From: Pseudomonas farris
Lineage (GTDB): Bacteria > Pseudomonadota > Gammaproteobacteria > Pseudomonadales > Pseudomonadaceae
Assembly: GCF_019145235.1 (NCBI RefSeq)
Contig: NZ_JAHSTV010000003.1
Coordinates: 186,001-250,000, forward strand
Length of the DNA: 64,000 bases
Reading direction: 5' to 3'
Numbering within the stretch: the first letter of the stretch is position 1; each line of letters starts with the position of its first letter. The translations under genes were made by a program, and so were the position numbers. Below, piece by piece: positions 26,240 to 35,038 of the stretch. A model generated the notes under the pieces. The model was given only the letters and a program-made list of their open reading frames with translations. It had not been told where the DNA came from and made no database searches.

Positions 26240-27484
26240 TTATCTTGATGTTGTCTGAAGGGCAGTGGCCGGTGTCGCGCTCAAGTACACGGCACTTGTA
26301 AACACGTTATTCAACGTCGCCCTTGTCAGCTGCTGTTCCCCTGAGGCGACGCCGATAATGCACAGTGCATGTGCGCCGCTTTGTGGCCCGATTTCAGTAT
26401 TGATGTAAGCATCTTCAGCGCTGGTGGCGGCGCTGTAATTGTCGAGGTCCTTGCAGTCCCTGGCGTTATGGACCGTTTTATAGCGATAGAAGGGTGCCTC
26501 GAGGGAAAACCTGAAATCCCACGTAGGCAATACGGTATGCCCCTCCGCGTTTTGCACTCTATGAACGTAGGACTTGAGCTTCCAAGGCTCCGAGACAGTC
26601 AGTTCGACCGGTTCCAGGGAGCAGTCCTGCCCATTACTGGTAAAGATGCCGTCGATAAAGCAGTAGTACAGGAAGTTGGCGGAATAGCTGTAGTTGAAAC
26701 GCGTTGCCTGGCAGGACGACGAATGTTCGCAGCCGGGGGGAGCTGACAGGTTGCGGTAGGCTCCGACTTTACTGACGATGCCGGTGATTTCGTTGGTGCG
26801 GCGGTTCAGCATCGGGCTACCGGAGCTACCAGCGTAAAGGTCGCAGCTGTTTTTCATGGCTAAAGGGAACACCCCTGGATGATCGATGAATGTTCCGGCG
26901 GTTTGTTCAGCGCAGGCGCTCAATCGAAGCCCCTGTTCGGTAAAGCCGCCCGGCGCGCCAATGTTAAGCGCATCCTGACTCTCGTAGGTTTGATGGGGCG
27001 CCAGCTTGAGCGGGTTGACCCCTGCCTGTATCAGCGACGCCAATGTCGCGTCGACTTCGAGTACTGCAAGATCGGTCCCGACCAGGCTGCTCCATCGGGC
27101 AGTTCGGATGGCGTACTGGCGCTTACGCTGTGGCACGTCATGAAAGTAGTGGAAGGTGACGCTGGCTTTCAAAGGCAGGTTGGTCCGCGCCGAACCGTAC
27201 TCAAAGAACACGCAATGACCACTGGTGAGCAGGTAGGCAGGGCCGGTCGCTCGGCCTTGCCTGTTTCGCGTATCCAGTAGAACGGCGCTGCAGGTCTCGC
27301 CCGATTGGAGACTGAGTCGTCCCACGCCGCTCCAGATTTCATAAAAATGCTCACTGTTTTGCAGGGCTCTTGAAGGCGAATCGTTGATGGCGCCTTCGCC
27401 CAAATCGCGAGCCTGCACTGCAGAAATAGCCAGCAGGCCAATCAGGCCGGCGAAGCAAAAGAAGCTGAGATATTTCATGTCCAT
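26240..27484 (-). CDS. secreted trypsin-like serine protease
   Basis: A 414-residue exported protein: signal peptide (MDMKYLSFFCFAGLIGLLAI, cleavage after VQA) then a chymotrypsin-fold protease domain. The catalytic triad is His90 (LLTSGHCVF), Asp138 (LVGTDLAVLEV) and Ser223 (YAGSSGSPML). The C-terminal 150 residues (from about 260) are a separate Cys-containing domain (CEHSSSCQA, YYCFIDG, DCKDLDN, ALCIIG). Homologues are seen as secreted peptidases of unknown target. It converges on the binding-protein gene with only 3 bases between. The 3' neighbour gives no hint of function. Confidence 0.85.
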   Translation of the reverse strand: MDMKYLSFFCFAGLIGLLAISAVQARDLGEGAINDSPSRALQNSEHFYEIWSGVGRLSLQSGETCSAVLLDTRNRQGRATGPAYLLTSGHCVFFEYGSARTNLPLKASVTFHYFHDVPQRKRQYAIRTARWSSLVGTDLAVLEVDATLASLIQAGVNPLKLAPHQTYESQDALNIGAPGGFTEQGLRLSACAEQTAGTFIDHPGVFPLAMKNSCDLYAGSSGSPMLNRRTNEITGIVSKVGAYRNLSAPPGCEHSSSCQATRFNYSYSANFLYYCFIDGIFTSNGQDCSLEPVELTVSEPWKLKSYVHRVQNAEGHTVLPTWDFRFSLEAPFYRYKTVHNARDCKDLDNYSAATSAEDAYINTEIGPQSGAHALCIIGVASGEQQLTRATLNNVFTSAVYLSATPATALQTTSR

Positions 27485-27582
27485 TCCTTGGTGATGAAAT
27501 TCGGGGTGAGCGCTATCGTGGCACGCGTCTGTGTGCCGACAGGTATAAATAGTTATCGCGAAATGGAGTGGGCCGCGAGGAA

Positions 27583-28377
27583 TTACCGGGCGGTCGGGAG
27601 GTGGTACTGACCATCCTTGCCGTGCGCTGCCGTCGCACGATTGCCGCGCACACTGATCATCTGTTTGATATCGATCCAGTCAATGCCCTGAGCCTTGAGC
27701 TTGGGTAATTCACGTTCAAGCACCGCCAATGTCTGCGGATACGGATGCCCGATCATCACCGCAGAACCTTGCTTTCGCGCCAGGCTGATAGCTGTCTGTA
27801 GCTGAGTAAAAATCGCGGCTTCAGTAGGCTCGTCATCCAGGAACACATCCCGCGAAACGCTCGCCAGACCAATCTTCTGCGCCTCCGCGGCCGCCACGGT
27901 TTGCGCGCTGGTGCGGCTGTCGACGAAGAACTTGTGCCGACGCTGCAAGTCCGCCATCAGCCAGGCCATGGCCGGTTGCTGCGCGGTCATGCGGCTGCCC
28001 ATGTGGTTGTTGATGCCAGCGGTATACGGCACAGCCTTGAACGCTGCGTTCAAGCGCTTCTCGAGTTCTTCGATAGGTAATTCGGGATGCCAGGCAAACG
28101 GCCCGGTGGCCGGGGCCATGGGCATGTGCAGGATGACGATCTTGCCGGCGCGATGGGCTTCGCGGGCGAACTCGGTGGCGTGGGGAGTGTCGGGCATGAT
28201 TGCCGCGGTGACCGGGCCGGGCAGCGCCAGCACACGGCGATCCTGGAGCAGGTTCTGCCCCAGGTCATCGATGATCAGGCTCAGATAAGCCTTGTGAGGT
28301 GCCGCTGTTGTGGCAGGCGCCGCGTGAGCGACACCCGCCAGACAGCACAGCAGACCAAGGAGCAACCGCAGGCGCAT
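27583..28377 (-). CDS. yibQ: divergent polysaccharide deacetylase family protein (YibQ-like)
   Basis: A 264-residue protein with a signal peptide (MRLRLLLGLLCCLAGVAHAA) and a NodB-like divergent polysaccharide deacetylase domain (LSLIIDDLGQNLLQDRRVL, VILHMPMAP, GINNHMGSRMT, FFVDSRTSA, MIGHPYPQTL). It probably works on peptidoglycan or another envelope glycan. The start is one base after the ctpA stop, and the order gpmI-envC-ctpA-yibQ is close to that of E. coli, where yibQ follows envC. The enzyme activity is not established for the family. Confidence 0.87.
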   Translation of the reverse strand: MRLRLLLGLLCCLAGVAHAAPATTAAPHKAYLSLIIDDLGQNLLQDRRVLALPGPVTAAIMPDTPHATEFAREAHRAGKIVILHMPMAPATGPFAWHPELPIEELEKRLNAAFKAVPYTAGINNHMGSRMTAQQPAMAWLMADLQRRHKFFVDSRTSAQTVAAAEAQKIGLASVSRDVFLDDEPTEAAIFTQLQTAISLARKQGSAVMIGHPYPQTLAVLERELPKLKAQGIDWIDIKQMISVRGNRATAAHGKDGQYHLPTAR

Positions 28378-28378
28378 C

Positions 28379-29698
28379 TCAGCGGCCGGAGGTGATGCTC
28401 AGCCCTTTGAGCAGGCTCAGGGCCTGGGCCAACTGGTAATCGTCATCCTGCGGCATGGCCTTGGCTTTGCCACTGGAACCGGTCGGTTTGTCGGCGCCGC
28501 CGTTGCCATTGCCCAGGTGACCTTGCAGATCGGCTTCCTTGAAGTATTCGCCGTCCTGCTCGTTGGTGATCTTGGCCCTGCGTACTTCGATATCCGGGAC
28601 GATGCCCTGCGCCTGAATCGAGCGACCATTCGGTGTGTAGTACAGCGCCGTGGTGATTTTCAGTGCGCGTTCGTTGTTCAGCGGCAACACGGTCTGGACC
28701 GAGCCTTTGCCGAAACTGGTGGTGCCCATGACGACTGCGCGTTTCTGATCCTGCAGGGCGCCGGCGACAATTTCCGAGGCCGAGGCGCTGCCGCCGTTGA
28801 TCAGTACGACCATTGGCACGGCTTCGCTTTCGTCCTTGCCGGTGGCGGAGAAGCGCAGTTCGGAGTTGGCGATGCGGCCCTTGGTGTAGACGATCAGGCC
28901 CTTGGTGATGAAGTGGTCGACCACTTCTACCGCCGATTGCAGCACGCCGCCCGGGTTGTTACGCAGGTCGAGGACGATACCGCTGAGCTTCTTGCCGTTG
29001 TCCTTGCGCAGCTTGGCCAGGGCCTTGGAGACCTCTTCGCCGGTCTTGACCTGGAACTGGGTGATGCGGATGTAGCCGTAGCCGGACTCCAGCAGCTGGC
29101 TCTTCACGCTTTTCACTTGAATGATGGCGCGGACCAGGGTCACATCGAACGGCGCACCACCGTCGCGTACCAGGGTCAGGGTGATCTTCTGGCCGATCTT
29201 GCCGCGCATCTTGTCGATGGCTTCGGTCATGCTCTGGCCGCGAGTCGGCTGGCCGTTGATCTTGACGATGAAGTCGCCAGCCTGAATGCCGGCCTTGGAG
29301 GCCGGGGTGTCATCGATGGGCGAAACCACTTTGATGAAACCGTCTTCGGCGCCGACTTCGATGCCCAGGCCGCCGAATTCGCCGCTGGTGCTTTCCTGCA
29401 ATTCAGCGAAGTCTTCCGGGCCCAGGTACGCGGAGTGTGGGTCGAGGTTGCTGAGCATGCCTTTGATGGCGTTTTCCAGCAGGGTCTTGTCGTCCACCGG
29501 TTCTACGTAGGCTGCCTTGATCCGGTCCATGACTTCGGCAAAGGTGCGTAACTCGTCCAGCGGCAATGGCGCCTTGGTGGTCGCAGCAGTGCCTGCAGGT
29601 GCGACCGCCGGGGCAGGCTCAGCGGCAAACGCCAACGGCGCGCTGATCACCAGGGCAATCGTCAGGGCCAGCGAGGTAAGGCGGGACAAATACAGCAT
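28379..29698 (-). CDS. ctpA: S41 C-terminal processing peptidase
   Basis: A 439-residue periplasmic protease: signal peptide (LTSLALTIALVISAPLAFAA), PDZ domain (about 90-185: GEFGGLGIEVGAEDGFIKVV), and S41 catalytic core. The catalytic Ser is in INGGSASASEIVAGALQD and the Lys in TTSFGKGSVQT. In Pseudomonas, CtpA degrades peptidoglycan cross-link hydrolases together with an adaptor lipoprotein. The AGGAG ribosome site (29709-29713, complement) lies only 2-3 bases from the end of a large palindromic element (29716-29982), so that element is the immediate 5' leader of this gene. Confidence 0.93.
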   Translation of the reverse strand: MLYLSRLTSLALTIALVISAPLAFAAEPAPAVAPAGTAATTKAPLPLDELRTFAEVMDRIKAAYVEPVDDKTLLENAIKGMLSNLDPHSAYLGPEDFAELQESTSGEFGGLGIEVGAEDGFIKVVSPIDDTPASKAGIQAGDFIVKINGQPTRGQSMTEAIDKMRGKIGQKITLTLVRDGGAPFDVTLVRAIIQVKSVKSQLLESGYGYIRITQFQVKTGEEVSKALAKLRKDNGKKLSGIVLDLRNNPGGVLQSAVEVVDHFITKGLIVYTKGRIANSELRFSATGKDESEAVPMVVLINGGSASASEIVAGALQDQKRAVVMGTTSFGKGSVQTVLPLNNERALKITTALYYTPNGRSIQAQGIVPDIEVRRAKITNEQDGEYFKEADLQGHLGNGNGGADKPTGSSGKAKAMPQDDDYQLAQALSLLKGLSITSGR

Positions 29699-29715
29699 GT
29701 CGAACGAACTCCTAA

Positions 29716-29982
29716 TAGGTCGTGGTGACGCTTAATAGCGGGTCGCGTTGGAGCTGTGAGCGTGCGATGCAAGGCGTGAGACGCAGGTAAGGGTTGTTTC
29801 CTTGCCAAGTCTCACAACGCAGCAGCGCGCGCTCACAGCTCCAACCCGGAGGGCCGTGCCCCGGAAGGCGCAATACGTCGTTATTCGTCGTTCATTTGAA
29901 GCAACCAAACCTCACTCCTCATGCCTAGTCTTGCGCCTTCCGGGGCGCGGCGCGACCCGCTATTAAGCGTCACCACGACCTA
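29716..29982. repeat. 267-bp nested palindrome, three-way-junction-like element
   Basis: Three pairs of inverted repeats are nested. The outer arms 29716-29747 and 29951-29982 are a perfect 32-bp inverted repeat (TAGGTCGTGG...). Inside, hairpin 1 has perfect 15-bp arms at 29748-29762 and 29830-29844, with further internal pairing (TGAGAC/GTCTCA, GGTAAGG/CCTTGCC). Hairpin 2 has perfect 16-bp arms at 29858-29873 and 29931-29946, extendable to about 21 bp with one wobble pair. Together they predict a stem plus two long arms around a junction. It fills the whole envC-ctpA intergenic space. Both outer ends carry TA. I do not recognise it as a known element. Confidence 0.9.
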
Positions 29983-29993
29983 AGATGGCGTAC

Positions 29994-31286
29994 TTATCCT
30001 TGCGCACGACACCATTGCGCCGGATCACTCGGGTGACCCTGCTGACGAATAGCGAAATACAGCGCTGGTGTGTCCTGCCCGCCACTGTTGCCGACAGTGG
30101 AGATGGACTCACCGGCTTTTACCACGTCACCCGCAGACTTGAGCAACGTCTGGTTGTGACCGTAAAGACTCAAAAAACCGTTACCGTGGTCGAGGATCAC
30201 CAGCAACCCGGCGCCGCGTAACCAATCGGCAAACACCACGCGGCCGCCGTGAACGGCATGCACTTGGCTGCCGGCGGAGGCGCTGATCATCACGCCGTCC
30301 CATTTGGTGCGGGCATCGTCGCCACGGCTTTCACCGAAGCGTGCCAGCAGTCGACCATCAACCGGCCATGGAAGTTTGCCGCGGGTGGAAGCAAAGGGGC
30401 CGCCAAAGGTTTCGCCTGAACTTGAAACCAGTGCGCCGGGTGTCGATTTAGCGGGTTTGCGTGGGGCATCGGTGGCATCTGCTTCAGCCTGAGCCTCACG
30501 TAAACGCTTTTTTTCGGCTTCCTGCTGGGCGATCAGCGCTTTTTGCCGCGCTTCTTCTGCCTCTCGGGCCTGACGGGCCAGGGTTTCTTCAATGGTTTTA
30601 AGGACTTTAGACAGATCTGCCTGATCCTGCTCGCGCGCCGCCAGTTTCTGGTCGCGGGCCTTCACGTCGTCGTTGAGCTTGGCCAGGACTTGCTGACGCT
30701 CCTGGCGGACCTTGTCGAGTTCGTCGCGCTGGCTGTCGAGGCTGCTTTTCTGCACCAGCAATTGCGCTTGCTGCAGGCCGATGTCTTTCTCGACATTGGC
30801 CAGTTGGCGCAGGGTTTCATTGAAATTCTTCAGCTGCTCCAGGCGGGCCTGGCTCAGGTAGTCGTAATAGGTGAGGGTGCGGGCGAATTTTTCCGGGTTC
30901 TGCTGGTTGAGCAGCAGCTTCAGGTACTCCTGACGGCCATTCTGATAGGCCGCGCGGGCCTGGATGGCGATCAGTCGTTGCTGTTCAATGCGCGCGCTCT
31001 GGAGTTTTTTTTTCTCACCATCGAGTCGCTGCAGCTCGGATTCGCTTTTCTTCAACTCTTTTTGCAGGGCTTCGACCTGCTTCTCGAGCTTGCCCATCTC
31101 GGTTTCGGTGCCCTTGAGGTCTTTCTGCACCCCGGATTTTTCTTCCTGGAGTTTGCCCAGCAGTTTCTTCAGCTCGGCAATGTCCTGACGCGTGGCGTCC
31201 AACTGTTGTTGGGTTTGCGTGCGCTCGTCGGCAAAGGCCGGTTGAAGCAGGCAAGTCAGGGCAAGGGCTATCAGGACGCGAAGCAT
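29994..31286 (-). CDS. envC: murein hydrolase activator EnvC
   Basis: A 430-residue periplasmic protein: signal peptide (MLRVLIALALTCLLQPAFA), long coiled coil (about 25-260; LEKQVEALQKELKKSESELQ and similar heptads), a Lys/Glu/Ala-rich linker, and a C-terminal LytM (peptidase M23) domain from about 305. The LytM zinc site is degenerate: the HxH motif is replaced by LYFAIRQQG, as in EnvC, so it should activate amidases (AmiA/AmiB type) at division rather than cut murein itself. ATG at 31284-31286; the frame is open to 31469 across a REP element. It ends 11 bases from the palindromic element. Confidence 0.92.
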   Translation of the reverse strand: MLRVLIALALTCLLQPAFADERTQTQQQLDATRQDIAELKKLLGKLQEEKSGVQKDLKGTETEMGKLEKQVEALQKELKKSESELQRLDGEKKKLQSARIEQQRLIAIQARAAYQNGRQEYLKLLLNQQNPEKFARTLTYYDYLSQARLEQLKNFNETLRQLANVEKDIGLQQAQLLVQKSSLDSQRDELDKVRQERQQVLAKLNDDVKARDQKLAAREQDQADLSKVLKTIEETLARQAREAEEARQKALIAQQEAEKKRLREAQAEADATDAPRKPAKSTPGALVSSSGETFGGPFASTRGKLPWPVDGRLLARFGESRGDDARTKWDGVMISASAGSQVHAVHGGRVVFADWLRGAGLLVILDHGNGFLSLYGHNQTLLKSAGDVVKAGESISTVGNSGGQDTPALYFAIRQQGHPSDPAQWCRAQG

Positions 31287-31423
31287 AGAGGCGGGCGACA
31301 CCAGGGAAAGGGACGGCCTAGTATGCCCGCCAAGCGCAGCAAAAAAAATGCCCAATTGGGGTTGTGTGATAACTGGAGTGGGGTTCAGGGCGTTACGTTC
31401 TCCAAAAACACCACAAAACCAAT

Positions 31424-31512
31424 GTGGGAGCGGGCTTGCTCGCGAAGGGGACATCACATTCAACATCAATGTTGACTGTCAGACCGCTTTCGCGAGCAAG
31501 CCCGCTCCCACA
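31424..31512. repeat. REP doublet (inverted pair) between gpmI and envC
   Basis: Forward copy from 31424, inverse copy ending 31512, loop containing CAACATCAATGTTG. It lies between two genes that are probably one operon. Confidence 0.9.
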
Positions 31513-31556
31513 GTTGATTGGTGCTGTTTCAAGGGATTTGAGCAATTCCCCTTTGA

Positions 31557-33086
31557 TTACACCAGAATCGAAGTACCCGTCATCTCCGCCGGTTTCTCAA
31601 GCCCCAGCAACATCAGCATGGTCGGCGCGACATCCGCCAGCACGCCGCCGCCGCGAACCTTGAAGTCACGCTTGCCGACATAGATGAACGGCACCGGCTC
31701 GGTGGTATGCGCGGTGTGCGCCTGGCCAGTGGATGCATCGGACATTTGCTCGACGTTGCCGTGGTCAGCAGTAATCAGGGCTTCACCGCCGACTTTTTCC
31801 AGGGCATCGACAATACGGCCGACGCACAGGTCCAGGCACTCGACCGCTTTAACTGCCGCGTCGAACACACCGCTGTGGCCGACCATGTCGCCGTTGGCGT
31901 AGTTGACCACGATCACGTCGTAACGCTGGTTTTCGATGGCATCGACGATACGGTCGGTGACTTCCGGGGCGCTCATCTCGGGCTGCAAGTCATAGGTGGC
32001 GACTTTCGGCGACGGGATCAGGATGCGTTCTTCGCCCGGGAACGGTTCTTCGCGACCGCCAGAGAAGAAGAAAGTCACGTGGGCGTACTTCTCGGTTTCG
32101 GCGATGCGCAGCTGCGTCTTGCCGTTTTTCGCCAGGTAATCGCCCAACACGTTGTCCAGGCTGCTCGCGGCGAAGGCCGACGGCGCGGGGATGCTGGCGG
32201 CGTATTGGGTCAGCATGACGAAACCGGCCAGTTTTGGCTGGCGAGCACGTTCGAATTCCTTGAAATCGTCTTCGACGAACACGCGGGTCAGTTCGCGGGC
32301 ACGGTCGGCGCGGAAGTTCATGAAGACTACGGCGTCGCCGTCTTCGACTTTCACCGGTTCGCCGATGGAGGTGGCTTTGACGAATTCGTCGCTTTCGCCA
32401 CGCTCGTAAGCCGCTTGCAGGCCTTCCTGCGCGGTGGCGGCATTGAATTCGCTGCTGCCATCGACAATCAGGTTGTAGGCCTGGGACACGCGATCCCAAC
32501 GGTTGTCGCGGTCCATGGCGTAGTAACGGCCAATGATGCTGGCGATCCGGCCTTTGCCGAGGGCTTCGAAGGTCGCGTCCAGCAACTCGATCGACGACTG
32601 GGCGCTTTTCGGTGGCGTATCGCGGCCATCAAGGAAGGCGTGCAGGTAAATTTTTTCGGCGCCGCGCTTGTAGGCCAGTTCAGCCATGGCGACCAGGTGA
32701 TCCTGGTGGCTGTGAACGCCGCCATCGGACAGCAGGCCCATGAAGTGCACGGCTTTGCCGGCAGCAACGGCTTTATCCACCGCGGCGCAGATGGTCGGGT
32801 TCTCGAAGAACTCGCCGTCGCGGATCGCTTTGGTCACACGCGTGAAGTCCTGGTACACAACGCGGCCGGCGCCGAGGTTCATGTGACCGACTTCGGAGTT
32901 GCCCATCTGGCCGTCCGGCAAGCCGACGTCCATGCCGCTGCCCGAGATCAGGCCGTTCGGCACGGTGGCCCACAGACGGTCCAGTACGGGCTTCTTCGCT
33001 GCAAAGATGGCGTTGGATTCAGGGCTCTCGCTGTGACCGAAGCCGTCGAGAATAATCAGGACCAAAGGTTTAGGCGTGGTAGTCAT
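31557..33086 (-). CDS. gpmI: 2,3-bisphosphoglycerate-independent phosphoglycerate mutase
   Basis: A 509-residue glycolytic enzyme interconverting 3- and 2-phosphoglycerate with two Mn ions. It starts [20 protein letters not shown], with Ser64 (the phosphoserine) in [14 protein letters not shown], substrate loop [11 protein letters not shown], and metal motifs [12 protein letters not shown] and [11 protein letters not shown]. An in-frame ATG three codons earlier (33095) cannot be excluded. It is divergent from yibN-grxC-secB, as in E. coli, and heads the envC-ctpA-yibQ direction. Confidence 0.96.
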   Translation of the reverse strand: MTTTPKPLVLIILDGFGHSESPESNAIFAAKKPVLDRLWATVPNGLISGSGMDVGLPDGQMGNSEVGHMNLGAGRVVYQDFTRVTKAIRDGEFFENPTICAAVDKAVAAGKAVHFMGLLSDGGVHSHQDHLVAMAELAYKRGAEKIYLHAFLDGRDTPPKSAQSSIELLDATFEALGKGRIASIIGRYYAMDRDNRWDRVSQAYNLIVDGSSEFNAATAQEGLQAAYERGESDEFVKATSIGEPVKVEDGDAVVFMNFRADRARELTRVFVEDDFKEFERARQPKLAGFVMLTQYAASIPAPSAFAASSLDNVLGDYLAKNGKTQLRIAETEKYAHVTFFFSGGREEPFPGEERILIPSPKVATYDLQPEMSAPEVTDRIVDAIENQRYDVIVVNYANGDMVGHSGVFDAAVKAVECLDLCVGRIVDALEKVGGEALITADHGNVEQMSDASTGQAHTAHTTEPVPFIYVGKRDFKVRGGGVLADVAPTMLMLLGLEKPAEMTGTSILV

Positions 33087-33179
33087 GGATTCCACTCGTG
33101 GCTGAGTTATAAAGAGGGCGATGGAAAAGGGAGTGGCAGTTTAAAGCGAAGTTCCGGCGCCGTCACCGCCGGACGGGGT

Positions 33180-33207
33180 TTGGCCCACCATAGTGGCTGT
33201 GTATACT
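33180..33207 (+). promoter_or_regulatory. sigma-70-type promoter for yibN-grxC-secB
   Basis: TTGGCC (33180-33185), 16-base spacer, TATACT (33202-33207); the yibN start follows 34 bases later. Confidence 0.55.
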
Positions 33208-33240
33208 GGCCGACATTTTAACGCCCTGGAACCTCCTTCG

Positions 33241-33654
33241 ATGGTTGCTCACCTGATTGAATTTGCCACTAACCACTATTTGCTCGTCGGTATCTTCGTC
33301 GTACTGCTGGCGTTGCTGATCGCTTATCAGATGCAGGGCGGCGGCCGCAGCCTGAGCACCGGTGAACTGACCGGGCTGGTTAACAAGGACGCAGGCGTGG
33401 TGATCGACATCCGTCCGATCAAGGATTTCACCGCCGGTCACATTGTTGGCGCGTTGAACATTCCTCACGACAAACTGACCGCTCGCGTTGGTGAACTGGA
33501 AAAGCACAAGGCCAAGACCATTATCCTGGTCGACGCCATGGGCCAGACTGCCGGCACTCATGCCCGCGAACTGATGAAAGCCGGCTTCACCGCCGCCAAG
33601 CTGTCCGGCGGTATTTCCAGCTGGAAAGCCGACAATCTGCCGCTGGTGAAGTGA
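33241..33654 (+). CDS. yibN: rhodanese-like membrane protein (YibN-like), no catalytic Cys
   Basis: A 137-residue protein with one N-terminal membrane helix (HYLLVGIFVVLLALLIAYQM) and a cytoplasmic rhodanese domain (VVIDIRPIKDFTAGHIVGAL, then GGISSWKADNLPLVK). The active-site loop, normally CxxGxRS/T, reads VDAMGQTAG and has no Cys, so sulfurtransferase activity is not expected. The ATG at 33241 follows a CCTCC-like site; the frame is open from 33193. It is the first gene before grxC (1 base gap) and secB, the same trio as in E. coli, which suggests a link to protein export or membrane redox. Confidence 0.9.
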   Translation: MVAHLIEFATNHYLLVGIFVVLLALLIAYQMQGGGRSLSTGELTGLVNKDAGVVIDIRPIKDFTAGHIVGALNIPHDKLTARVGELEKHKAKTIILVDAMGQTAGTHARELMKAGFTAAKLSGGISSWKADNLPLVK

Positions 33655-33655
33655 T

Positions 33656-33910
33656 ATGAACAACGTCGTCGTCTATTCCAGCGATTACTGCCCTTATTGC
33701 TCGCGAGCCAAGTACCTGCTCGAGAACAAAGGCGTAGCCTTCGAAGAGATCAAGGTCGATGGCAAGCCGCAGGTACGTGCCGCGATGGCTCAGAAGGCCG
33801 GACGAACGTCCGTGCCACAGATCTGGATCGGCAACACCCACGTTGGCGGCTGTGATGATTTGTTTGCCCTGGAGCGCGCCGGCAAGCTCGACGCCATGCT
33901 CAAGGCCTGA
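33656..33910 (+). CDS. grxC: glutaredoxin 3
   Basis: An 84-residue dithiol glutaredoxin. The active site is CPYC (Cys12, Cys15) in SSDYCPYCSRAKYLL, with the glutathione-binding TSVPQIWIG cis-Pro loop and GGCDDLFALE. It reduces disulfides and mixed glutathione disulfides using GSH. The start is one base after the yibN stop, so it is translated from the same message; secB follows 55 bases downstream. Confidence 0.97.
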   Translation: MNNVVVYSSDYCPYCSRAKYLLENKGVAFEEIKVDGKPQVRAAMAQKAGRTSVPQIWIGNTHVGGCDDLFALERAGKLDAMLKA

Positions 33911-33965
33911 CTGCCTTACTTGAAATAGCCAACCCTACAAGACCCGAGATCAGAAAGGATCTGAG

Positions 33966-34451
33966 ATGACTGACCAACAGAACACTGCAGCTAGCGAAGA
34001 AGAAACCGCACCGCAATTCTCCTTGCAGCGCATCTACGTACGTGACTTGTCCTTCGAAGCCCCGAAAAGCCCGGCGATTTTTCGCCAGCAGTGGGAGCCG
34101 AGCGTCGGTCTGGATCTGAACACTCGCCAGAAGGCTCTGGAAGGCGACTTCCACGAAGTCGTACTGACCCTGTCGGTCACCGTGAAAAACGGTGAAGAAG
34201 TGGCGTTCATTGCTGAAGTGCAACAGGCCGGGATCTTCCTGATCAAGAACCTGGACGATGCTTCGATGAGCCACACCCTCGGCGCCTTCTGCCCGAACAT
34301 CCTGTTCCCGTACGCTCGCGAAACCCTGGACAGCCTGGTGACCCGCGGTTCGTTCCCGGCCCTGATGCTGGCCCCGGTGAACTTCGACGCGCTGTACGCA
34401 CAAGAGCTGCAACGCATGCAGGCGGCTGGCGAGACTCCAACCGTTCAGTAA
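33966..34451 (+). CDS. secB: protein export chaperone SecB
   Basis: A 161-residue tetrameric cytoplasmic chaperone that holds preproteins unfolded and passes them to SecA. Full-length match: [78 protein letters not shown] ribosome site AGAAAGGATCTGAG precedes the ATG. The acidic N-terminal tail (ASEEETAPQ) is usual for gamma-proteobacterial SecB. A REP doublet follows. Confidence 0.97.
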   Translation: MTDQQNTAASEEETAPQFSLQRIYVRDLSFEAPKSPAIFRQQWEPSVGLDLNTRQKALEGDFHEVVLTLSVTVKNGEEVAFIAEVQQAGIFLIKNLDDASMSHTLGAFCPNILFPYARETLDSLVTRGSFPALMLAPVNFDALYAQELQRMQAAGETPTVQ

Positions 34452-34479
34452 GCGGTCCTGAAGTCAAAGCAAGTCCAAT

Positions 34480-34567
34480 GTGGGAGCGGGCTTGCTCGCG
34501 AAAGCGGTATATCGGTCAGCATTAATGTTGCAGCTGATGACCCCTTCGCGAGCAAGCCCGCTCCCAC
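34480..34567. repeat. REP doublet between secB and trmL
   Basis: Forward copy at 34480, inverse copy ending 34567; loop with GCATTAATGTTGC. It separates two convergent genes. Confidence 0.9.
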
Positions 34568-34582
34568 ATTTGTTATGTGGTG

Positions 34583-35038
34583 TTACTTGAACCCGAGCTG
34601 GCGCCAGCCTTCATACACGGCGACGGCCACGGTGTTGGACAGGTTCAGGCTGCGACAGCCTTCGCGCATCGGCAAACGCAGGCGTTGTTCGCCGGGCAAG
34701 GCGTCGAGCACTTCGGCCGGCAAGCCACGGCTTTCCGGGCCGAACAGGAAGGCATCGCCCTCGGCGAAACTGGCGTCGTGAAATGGCCGCGAGCCCTTGG
34801 TGGTAAAGGCGAACAGCCGTGGATGGCCGAGGCTTTCCAGGCAGCTGGCGAGGTCTGCGTGGCGTTGCAGGGTGGCATACTCATGGTAATCGAGGCCGGC
34901 CCGGCGCAGGCGCTTGTCGTCCATCTCGAAGCCCAGCGGTTCGATCAAATGCAGGTGGCAGCCACTGTTGGCGCACAGCCTGATAACGTTGCCGGTATTC
35001 GGCGGAATTTCTGGTTGGAAAAGGATGACGTGAAACAT
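34583..35038 (-). CDS. trmL: tRNA (cytidine(34)-2'-O)-methyltransferase
   Basis: A 151-residue SPOUT methyltransferase that methylates the ribose of the wobble base in tRNA-Leu. It begins MFHVILFQPEIPPNTGNVIR, and the knotted SAM site is formed by FLFGPESRGLPAEVLDALPG and LPMREGCRSLNLSNTVAVAV. Length and motifs fit TrmL (YibK), not the longer TrmH. Start at 35038 with GGAG about 10 bases before; the frame is open further. The start codon overlaps that of a divergent gene in the palindrome CATG (35036-35039). Confidence 0.95.
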   Translation of the reverse strand: MFHVILFQPEIPPNTGNVIRLCANSGCHLHLIEPLGFEMDDKRLRRAGLDYHEYATLQRHADLASCLESLGHPRLFAFTTKGSRPFHDASFAEGDAFLFGPESRGLPAEVLDALPGEQRLRLPMREGCRSLNLSNTVAVAVYEGWRQLGFK

